This document shows positions 48,797 to 57,471 of a stretch of 60,000 nt of DNA, piece after piece (position 1 is the stretch's first letter; every line of letters begins with the position of its first letter). The translations under genes were made by a program, and so were the position numbers. The notes under the pieces are model-generated. The model saw only the letters and a program-made list of their open reading frames with translations. It did no database searches and was not told the origin of the DNA. The stretch is taken from contig OX485803.1 in assembly GCA_950295325.1 (NCBI GenBank), positions 58,235,554 through 58,295,553 on the forward strand, in the 5' to 3' direction. The DNA is from Polytrichum commune (Eukaryota > Streptophyta > Polytrichopsida > Polytrichales > Polytrichaceae).

Positions 48797-51700
48797 ATGA
48801 GTGTGATGATGTACAGGATGATGCATTGTTTTATCCATCAAATGTTGAAGATGATATTGGACTAGATGGTGGGTTAGAAGAGGAGGATTGGGATCCCATC
48901 AATGCCATTGAAGGAGGATGTTTTTTCCTTGATGATTTTGAGTCACTAGATGACGTAGAATAAGATGAAGGAATCAACAATAATGGAGTTGGGGGACATG
49001 GACTTCATGATGAAGGTGAAGATGATGGTGATGTCATGAATGGAGGTACTTCAATTTCCAACTTTGACTATGTTTTAGTAAAACAGTCTTCTAGTATTCA
49101 ATTCCCCCAATTCACTTTTGCAAGTCGAAACCTCATGATTCATTATTTGAGTCATGATTACATTCCTTCATGTCAAGAGATATTGACAGCAAACCCTCTT
49201 TTCAAAGGGTCTTCTCAATATCATGGAAGAGAAGTGGATCCATATGCTAGTGATAGCATATGTAAGAGATGGATGAACCTCCAAAAGAGATATGTATGTG
49301 CATCCTTTGAAAATGGAACGGGTTTGCTTCATAAGAAAGATAACCCATCACGCCAAGTTCCATGGATTGAAGAGTGGAGTACAATAGTTTGGAAAACTCA
49401 TGTATCTAATGGACAACATTTGTCCCTCACAAGGACCATTGAGGCCATTAGAGAGTCATGGAGTACTTCTACCATTAATGGAGGTCTTGATATCAATTTT
49501 GTGAAACAATGTATTGAATCTTGTAATTCATGTTCATCCCATGGAACCAAACGCAAGATGCAAATGTGGCATGAGAAACATGTTTGTCATATCGATGAGG
49601 TTGAGTCTAAACTTGATGATATATGCAAAGTACATATTGTTGTGCGTGCAACAAGAACAAAAGCAGTTGTGGGATCCAATCAAGTCACATACTTCAAGTG
49701 TCATAGGGGTGGAATGAAGCGAAGGAAAAAAAATCATTCTGGAAAAAAAATGTCCAATGCTCAACAAGTGCTAGGAGAGAGAGGATCTCTAGATTGTGTG
49801 CGTGTAAATTTCTCATCAAAACCATAGTTCCATTGTCATGTGGAAAGAAAGAAGATGGAGAATCCACACCGGAAGCTACCATATTGGTTCATAATGTCCA
49901 TACAGGACATGATACAAGATCCAATAATGACAAGTATTTTCTACCAGTTCATCCCATGGTGGTGAAAAAGGCAATGGAGGATTTGAAAAGGCTAGTAAGC
50001 ACCTCTGCAGTGACTCTTGCATCTCTAAAGGATGAGGACAAGACAAGGGCACTGGTGAATGATTTGGAGCGCTCTATATATCGATTTGTGCTTATCCCCA
50101 AAGAAGTGGAACAACTTTCATATATTATGAGACTGAATGGTAAGAATTGTTTTGCATCTGATTCTAAACTTTAAGAATTAAGATTGATATCAATATTGCA
50201 TTATTATCTATATTATCATTTATCTATATTATCTATATTATCATTTATTGTAAATTCTCTGCGAAAAGATGACCGGGATGCAACTTGTGTAGAAGCCATG
50301 AGATTACGAGACATTGGGAAAATCTTGTTTTACCAAGACTACGATCCCAATAATGAAGACTCCACAAAGCGCCATTTTATACTTGTCTTACATGATGATT
50401 TTATGCGTCAAAATGCAATTCGTTTATCCTTTGGAAGGTCTTGGACCATTGATTCAACTTTCAAAATAAATCAATACGATTTGCCTCTGTATACTAGTAT
50501 TATATCCAACCAATGTGGTAGAGGCATGCCTGTTTTCTATATGGTGTGCTCCAAAGACACTGGTAGCAGACAAGAAGGAATAACACTGGAATTATATTTG
50601 AAGGTTGTGTTTGAGGCTTTTGGCAACGTAAGGCCAACATATATTGTTATAGACAAACACAAAACTTCACTGCTTGCAATCCAAAAAGTGGTTGATGAAG
50701 ACAAATATTGTTGGAGAGATGAACTTGTAGACACTGAACAAATTGCAGGAAGATTTATTCTTTGTAGATTCCATGTCATGAAGGTATGGAGTGAAAACCT
50801 CCTCACTCGTGTACCCCTTCGCCTAAAAAAATGTGTGGCAATCTTCTGATGCATTGCTCAAGTGAAATTACCTTCGACTATGAGTTAGAGAGGGTTTATG
50901 ATGAGTTCAAGGATATAGAAGATGTAGTGATTTATATTCAATCTGGATGGGCCAATCATGGGGTGCCATGGAGGAGTATGTGGCCTACTTGGGGGAAACT
51001 CTTCCGTTATGGAGGTATGGACACAACTAACCATGTGGAGCGCCATTGGGAATGGATTAAATGTAGTCTATTGGGCACCAAAGTAAATCGTAAGTTACGA
51101 GATCTTGTGGTGGCAATTATTGGAAGTGTTGCAGATAGAACTCGTGTTGGTGGAGCAACACTAATTGATCATTTCAAACAACATCAAGCTATAAGTGAGT
51201 CATAATCTAAACTATAAATGAATTTATTTGTGATATATTGTATCTATCATTGCTAAGAAGTTGTATTGATACTTTGGCTATACTATGAGTTTGCTTGTTG
51301 TGTAGATGATTTAGGGAAATTTGTAATAAGGGCTAATGACAAATCACACAGGAGGCGACTTGCTGGAGGAGAAAGAATCTTTCGCTTGTACGAGGTAAAT
51401 CCTCATAATATCTTAGAAGTAGTGGACGAGGCTCATGGTTTCGTCCGCATAACAAGTGAAAGTATAGAAGGCCTTTGGTACTATGTGTCTTTAGCAACAC
51501 ATTTTTGTGGATGCCCTTCAAAATCATCTTTATGCAAACATCTTGTTGGATTGAAGATGATTTTGAAGACTCACTATTCCCACATCCATATGAATGATGA
51601 CAAAGAACCAAGTTTCCAAGTAAATGTTGGTGAAGATGTTGGGCATATCAATGTCAATTTTGGTGAACATTTGCCTATCACTAACAATGATGTGGAATCC

Positions 51701-52243
51701 ACTACAACGGATTTTGAGGGAGAACCTATTCCTCAATATACTCATAAAGGTGTATCTCCATCAACACCATGTGATGAACAAAAACAACTATTCTTGCAAA
51801 GTATAGAGGAGTTGGTGAAGAAACTTGACTCCATGAACATTGAATTAGGAACTATGAGTGTTGATGAACTGGAGCACAAGTTGAAGATAGTGAAGAGATG
51901 CATAACATTATTCAATGAAACATATATCTTTGACAAACTTTCTACCATAAGTTTGCCTTCAAGAGGTTCTATTTATTCCATTCAAGAGAATGTTAGGCGA
52001 ACTCGTATGGGCCATGGAAAACAACCTGAATCACAAATTCAGAAGGAGCCTCAATCCTCTCAACCACGTCCAAAGCCAACAAGGCCCATATATATGCTAT
52101 TGAGTAGACCAAAACAAAAGAGAGTTATATTTCCTAGTATCCCCATGGTAACTTGTGAAATTTGTTTTATTCTTACTAAGATCGAGAGTGGAGAGACAAG
52201 TGCTACTTGCAAAAATTGTCATGCCATTTTAAAGTTGAAATAG
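48797..52243 (+). pseudogene. MULE transposase (mudrA/FAR1 type), frameshifted
   Basis: Cut-and-paste transposase of the Mutator superfamily. An acidic leader (48797-48960, DDALFYPSN, EEEDWDPINAIEGG) is cut by TAA at 48961, then continues in frame through ATG 49036. Exons: to 50139, 50269-51194 and 51306-52243, with GT-AG introns that keep phase. Landmarks in order: HTGHDTRSNNDKYFLPVHP; first Asp in WTIDSTFKINQYDLPLY (about 50451); second Asp in PTYIVIDKHKTS (about 50652); the C-x2-H word ILCRFHVMKVW; Glu in TTNHVERHWEWIK (about 51038); SWIM zinc finger FCGCPSKSSLCKH (C-x-C-x6-C-x-H, about 51506); and a C-terminal CEIC/CKNCH pair. Frameshifts occur near 49797 and at an A7 run near 50825-50832. 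It is convergent with the minus-strand ORFs. The family is certain; whether the lesions are real or sequence errors is not decidable here. Confidence 0.9.
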
Positions 52244-52731
52244 AAAGCTTTGAAGGTTTTATCATCATTTGTACATTTCTCTTATGTATACATGTATAAC
52301 AATGAAGATGCATTCTCAAATATATATGTAGACACTTATTTGAAGTGTCTATAGATTCAACAACTTCTTCCCATGTGGGGGAATTTACGACAAGGAATTC
52401 AAAGTCTTATCATGAGTCCAAGTAATATCTGATCCAGACTCCACCAACACACAAAAGATAATGCAATCAATGAAACATCACATATAAATATAAAGAGTTC
52501 AATACATATCATACACATGCACACTCCAATTCCAACACTCATCTTCAACTACAATCTCCAACTCCAACAATCACACACTCAACTACACTCTCCAACACTT
52601 ACAGTTACACTCACACTCAACTGCACTCTCCAACTCCAACAATCACACTCACACTCAAGTACACACAAAGCCTTCAATACTCACACTTAAGTGCTCACAC
52701 TTTGTTTCACTCTCCAACTCTAAGGTAGTCT

Positions 52732-53224
52732 TCATTTCTTTTTTTGCCTCTTGTTAGAGGCAGACTTGGTCGTGGTCTTTCGCATACGTCCTATGCGTGT
52801 ATGAGGCATCTCAGCTTCTCTCAAGAGTCTTTCAGCGTTGCGCTCACGACACTTGCGGGAATTATGGATATATATTACCTCCCACTTTTCCATCTTCCTC
52901 TCAATAAGCTTTGCCTTCCATTCTTCTCCATGCTCAAACAAGTCTTGTATATAAAGGAATTCGTTGAATTCCAATAAAAGCGCAAACTCTTCTGCACGAG
53001 CATCTTTGTTTGTTTCCCAATCCTCCACTGATCAAGCCAAGAGAAAAAATTTACCAAATCAACTACACAAAGACATTCACTTGTGTGTGCAATTGGTGGG
53101 AAGATTTTCAAAGGTAAATATAAATACAATACACTTCATACCTTCAAACAATGCACAAGCTTCTAGAATCACTTCACGCTGTCGGGTAGAGAGGGTTCCG
53201 CCTTGGGAAAGCACTGGGCTTTTG
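52732..53224 (-). CDS. Small basic protein of the MULE, accessory ORF 1
   Basis: Two exons on the minus strand. The upstream exon ends at 53142 before GTATGAAG and encodes SPVLSQGGTLSTRQREVILE and ACALFE; its 5' limit is unclear (a TTGCAG acceptor near 53225 is possible). The second, 53027-52732, starts after GATCAG and encodes EDWETNKDARAEEFALLLEF, KAKLIERKMEKWEVIYI, CRERNAERLLREAEMP and a lysine-rich end, NKRQKKK, then a stop. The join keeps frame (E-V-E-D-W). It looks helical, charged and nuclear (basic tail). No family is recognised. It runs towards the transposase gene, tail to tail, with the stops about 490 bp apart. Confidence 0.6.
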
Positions 53225-53495
53225 GCTGCAACTGGACTTGTTTACCGGACCGTCGAATCTTCTAGTCTTCAAGAGTCTTGGTCTTCAGTTTCTTCAAGTC
53301 TTCAAATTCTTTCCCGTCGACCTATCCTGTTGCGGCTCTATATGGGTCAAGGGTAAGGGTAGGGTGATAAGATACCACATGCCTCGGATGGGTAAAATGG
53401 GACGTCAGAACACGAGCTGACGTCCGAAAGATTGGCTCCTAAACTTTCAAATCCACGGTGACCAGCAATCGCGCCTCACCAATGGGAACGACAAA

Positions 53496-53633
53496 AAACA
53501 ACCTTGCGGGTCATTAATTCCACTTCGTTGTCACAAACATGAAACAACCTTGTGGGTCATCAATCCCACTTCGTTGTCACAAACATGAAACAACCTTGTG
53601 GGTCATCAATCCCACTTCGTTGTCACAAACAAG
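53496..53633. repeat. 46-bp tandem repeat, 3 copies
   Basis: AAACAACCTTGTGGGTCATC starts copies at 53496, 53542 and 53588. The last two copies are nearly identical. It lies inside the MULE between the two minus-strand ORFs. Confidence 0.9.
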
Positions 53634-54170
53634 AAACGGGGGTTTGTGGTTTCCCACATAACCCGCAACAAATTTACGATGAAAAATACAAATGCAACTA
53701 GCCTCCAAAACCGGCTTGGAATCACAAAAAAAACACAACGAACAACGCTCTTGAGTCTTGTGAAGTTCTCAAATCTTCAAATATGTCCGTCTTCTATGGT
53801 CGGTCGAAGCCTCGGCTCTTCTTTTTTAAGAACCAACAAACCTCCCTCCACTCAAACTAGCACAGATTTCGATTGTTAACTTCAAAACAAACAAGTGATA
53901 TCACTCTTAAAGAAACAACTTTTTGAATCACAACTCCTCCGTATTTTATTTCAAATTCTTCTCAACACAACACACACCATGCTTTAAATCAAGTCCCCTC
54001 TTCTCTACAACCTCCTCCATACAATAACAACACACAACTCTCCTCTTCACAATGCCTCTCTCCCCTCAATGCCCGAGACAAAGTTCCATCTTATCCCCAT
54101 CACATGGCTTCTAATCATCTATTGGTCCAAAGTAACTCAAGATAACTAAAAGGCAAGAGTAAACTATGAG

Positions 54171-54347
54171 TAAACAAAAATGTAATCTATTTCTATCCTT
54201 TAGTAAAGGTAACTAAGAGTAACTATGAGTAAACATAAAGGTAATCTATTTCTATCCTTTAGTAAAGGTAACTAAGAGTAACTATGAGTAAACATAAAGG
54301 TAATCTATTTCTATTCTTTAGCATAGGTAACTAAGAGTAACCTATAG
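54171..54347. repeat. 59-bp tandem repeat, 3 copies
   Basis: TAAACATAAAGGTAATCTAT starts copies at 54171 (variant), 54230 and 54289. It lies just downstream of accessory ORF 2 of the MULE. Confidence 0.9.
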
Positions 54348-54385
54348 GTACAAAAATCACAATGCAATTCTAAATACGTACACAT

Positions 54386-54787
54386 CTATACAGTGTACGT
54401 ATTTACATTACGACAACGCTCATGATTACTTTCTGCAACTCCATAGTCATCGGAACTTTGAAGCATCAACTTAGTAATCCAACTATGAGGATGAGTGATG
54501 AGAGGAGAAACAAACGACTTGTGCTTCAATCTAACTCCCTCAAGGAAAGGCATACAAGACATCTTCAAAGCCTTCACCAGTGTGCCTTTTTCAACCCCTT
54601 CCCTCAAGGGAATTGCTTCTCCAAACCTGGATTGTTCCCTCTTGAGTTTGACATCTACACTCTCGGACAATCTCTTGAAAGCCTTGGTTTTTGCACAAGA
54701 TTTGGCCTCACGTGCATAATTGGCCTTCCTTGCAATCTTCTTAGCCTCAGTGCACTTGAAAGCTTTCTTGCTCTTACGAGGGGCCAT
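54386..54787 (-). CDS. Small basic protein of the MULE, accessory ORF 2
   Basis: 133 codons from ATG 54787. A strongly basic N-terminus (MAPRKSKKAFKCTEAKKIAR, then more Lys/Arg to about residue 55) is followed by a less charged half with GVRLKHKSFVSPLITHP. I recognise no family. The basic start suggests nuclear or DNA contact, an inference. It may be the first exon of the same transcript that continues into 53142-52732, since both lie on the minus strand with repeats between them. MuDR of maize also carries a second, convergent gene (mudrB), but no sequence likeness to it is claimed. Confidence 0.5.
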   Translation of the reverse strand: MAPRKSKKAFKCTEAKKIARKANYAREAKSCAKTKAFKRLSESVDVKLKREQSRFGEAIPLREGVEKGTLVKALKMSCMPFLEGVRLKHKSFVSPLITHPHSWITKLMLQSSDDYGVAESNHERCRNVNTYTV

Positions 54788-55317
54788 AACTTTAATCCAC
54801 ATAACAATATTAACAAAAAAAAACTATTGAAATACAAGAGTAATTCAAGTGGTTCAAAGATATCGAATCTCTTCCATCACACCACAACTACTATAGATTT
54901 ACTATGCTTCACACTACATTGTACTAGGATTTCAATAATGTGATATTCATTTCTTAATACCATGTACTAGCACAAATGACAAGGCACATAGGCAAGCTTC
55001 AAATTGACAATGCACACATGCAAATTTGAAATCACTTCATTCACTTCAAAGACTAGTTCAATATAGCTTCATGTCCATTGTGCAATAAATTCATAGAGCT
55101 TCAATTACTACATTCACATCAAAGAATACTAGACTAGTTCAAAATCATATGAATAATCCACAATGCTCTTAGATAGATGACTTACTTGGTGTGGTAATTG
55201 GTGAATGTTCCAAGTAGAATGCCTCAATCACCCCTAAAACACCCAACCATATGACAACAAAACAATCAATGTCTCTCCCATCATCCACTCCATGTACACA
55301 ATGAGACACTAGACATG

Positions 55318-55356
55318 CACACTAGATTGCACACTAGATTGCACACTAGATTGCAT
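55318..55356. repeat. Short tandem repeat near the MULE right end
   Basis: CACACTAGATTG occurs three times in a row within the right subterminal part of the element. Confidence 0.8.
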
Positions 55357-55486
55357 CATGAAGACAACAACAAGGAGTAGAGACCACACCTCTATGGAGA
55401 GAACACAACAGTCAAGAGAGAATGGTGAAAAAGAAACCCTAAGGTCTTCACCCACCAAATATACCTCTCTTCTGTGAGGTGCAAAA

Positions 55487-55745
55487 TATCCAAAAGCTGC
55501 AAATAAAAGTGTCCGGATTCTTCTGTTTAGCCAGACAGAAATCCAGAAATGTCTGGCCGCAGCTCTGTTCCCAACCCGTTCCCTACGGCGTTCCTGAAGT
55601 TCCCAGGTGCATATCTACTGGCAATGACTTACAGTAAAGTAGAGGGCAGGGGGTAAAAGGGGTGGGTGGGGAGGGAAACAAATTTTTTGGGGGGGCGTTG
55701 GGCAGCCAGGCAGCAGTCGCGCTTGGACTGCCATTAGTGCCGAGG
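55487..55745 (-). repeat. MULE right terminal inverted repeat
   Basis: 259 bp, the complement of the left repeat with about 17 mismatches. It ends at GCCGAGG directly before the target duplication. Confidence 0.95.
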
Positions 55746-55754
55746 CCCCCCCAT
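55746..55754. repeat. Target duplication of the MULE, right
   Basis: CCCCCCCAT, identical to the left copy and flush with the terminal repeat. Confidence 0.9.
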
Positions 55755-56388
55755 GGTGGGTGTTGTGAACATGTACCCACCATTGTCAAGTCAACTATGC
55801 ACATTGCTTTTGGTAAATATGGTGGACCACACTAATGAATTTGTTTCACTTTAAAATCTCGAGATATTTAATTGCATGATCGATTTCTCTCATTTCAGCT
55901 AGAGCTTCCTATGACCATGTAACTAACACCATAGGAAAGTGAAAATGCAGTAAACTATTTACATAGTAACACTATATTCGGTATTTGGAGACTTTTTGTT
56001 GATTATGAGACTATATAAGGATGCACCTTTCAAAATTGGACCAGTAATGACGACTAAAAATTCCATATGTATAATGGTATGCTACTATTATTATACATAA
56101 AGGCATGGAAGTGAACAAAAATGTGAGGCATACATGAAAATAGTTGCGTATGAAATCACAACTCGTTATGAATGGAAGGGAAGGTGCGAAGAATGAATGG
56201 AAGTTGAATGAATTAATTGGGATTGAAATACAATTATAATGGAAATACCATCAATGTCTTGAGTAACTTGGAATAGCATAGAAAGTAAGCACTTAAATAT
56301 GTTCTACACCTAAGCCCATTTAGGGAGTCCGTCCCACTAGTACGCTTCTAGACGTCACACTAGTCCGACCCATTATTTTTTTTTGCGG
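55755..56388. other. No gene seen
   Basis: AT-rich flank of the MULE insertion. It separates the element from the GC-rich gene region, and no coding or repeat signal is recognised in it. Confidence 0.5.
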
Positions 56389-57367
56389 CTAAGCCCTTTT
56401 TTTTGGCGGCCTCCATGGCTCTAAAAATCTCAGGCCCACGACTGTATCCTTGTGTGTTGCCTGGACAGGAATATGTGTCGTTCTTGCATGTTTCAGGACG
56501 CGCTCCCGAATTGTAAGAGGTGGTATTATAAGTAGAATGCGAGGGTGTTTGCGAAAGGGAACGTCTTGCGCTTCTCCGGAGGGCCAGACAACGATCGGAC
56601 TCGGAAGATGCGGCCTTGAGGGCGTGCCTATCCAAGGAGGACGTGGAGGAGGGCCGGGCACCAAGCGAGCGGGTAACCACCTGCGAAACAACGTCATAGG
56701 AAGATAAGAATAGGAATGGAGTGGGGAAAATAATGAGGGCGGTTTGGGATGGGCGCTCGTAAAGAGAACGGCACGCAAACGGAAGACAAGGAAAGCAAAA
56801 GCGAGAAAGGGGTTCAGGGTTGAGGAGGGCACCTTGGCTTGGGGGACGTCCATGCGGGGAACGGTGGGAACGAGGGGGGCGTCGACGGGAGCATCCGGAG
56901 CCGATGGAACTATTGCAATTATGTTGGATGGCGGGGGGGAGTCGAGGCGTGGAGGGCCCACGATCGCGGAGGACGTTGCGGGGGGAGGAACGGAGTCGGC
57001 GGGGGAGGTGTGGCAACGGGGGCCTTCCATGCGGAGACGCCGGCTCGGCCCGCGACGAGCGACGGCGTCGTCCCTCGAGGGCGAGAGGTGTCCCAAACGA
57101 ACGAGCGTCCGTTTCTCCTTGGAGAGGGGGGAGGGCGACGGGGCGTAGGCGCGGGCGACAAGTGGTGGGGGCGGGCTGTTGACGACGCCGTCGTCGATGC
57201 CGACGTCGCGGGAGTAATCCACGGCCGAGGCCGCGTCGACCGCCGAGAACTGGTAGAGGGATGGCATTTGGAAGCCCGTGACGTCGCGGGAAGGGGAGGC
57301 AGGGGGCGAGAGGGGACGGGAAGGGCCGTCGACCACAGGGGCGTCGCATATGGGGGCAGACTATGGG
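56389..57367 (-). CDS. Proline-rich ORF downstream of the FCP1-like gene
   Basis: A minus-strand frame opens after an acceptor-like pyrimidine stretch ending CCCATAG (57368) and begins SAPICDAPVVDGPSRP. It has a Pro/Ser/Ala-rich body (SPPASPSRDVTGFQMPSLYQ) and ends FLEPWRPPKKRA. It contains no ATG before GTG 57336, so if coding it is an exon. GC content is so high that other frames on both strands are also open. This frame is preferred for its strand, its acceptor and its balanced composition. It could be an alternative last exon of the FCP1-like gene, spliced from an AAT-GTATTC donor near 57502, or unrelated. Confidence 0.35.
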
Positions 57368-57471
57368 CAAGAACAACAACAACAACAATCACAACAACAA
57401 AAGACATCCAAAAACGAAGCAAGCATTAGTAAATGTGAACCACATGATACAAGCAAAGACATGGAGGCATT

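Larger units (their letters stand above)
48087..55745. mobile_element. Mutator-like element (MULE), complete, 7659 bp
   Basis: Both ends are 259-bp inverted repeats (48087-48345 and 55487-55745) starting CCTCGGCACTAATGGCAGTC, with about 17 mismatches by hand alignment. A perfect 9-bp duplication flanks them. The interior carries a plus-strand MULE transposase gene (48.8-52.2 kb) and minus-strand small ORFs (52.7-53.2 and 54.4-54.8 kb). It also has several tandem repeats. Coding content, ends and duplication together make this a structurally complete element, although the transposase frame is damaged. Confidence 0.95.

Noticed and set aside
54422-54943. Plus-strand 173-codon ORF in the MULE
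   Set aside because: It is antisense to the basic accessory ORF and has no motif; one strand must be a shadow, and the minus-strand frame has the more coherent composition.
56744-57429. Plus-strand ORFs opposite the proline-rich ORF
   Set aside because: High GC removes stops in most frames. These encode Gly/Arg-rich strings with no domain, and the neighbouring real gene is on the minus strand.
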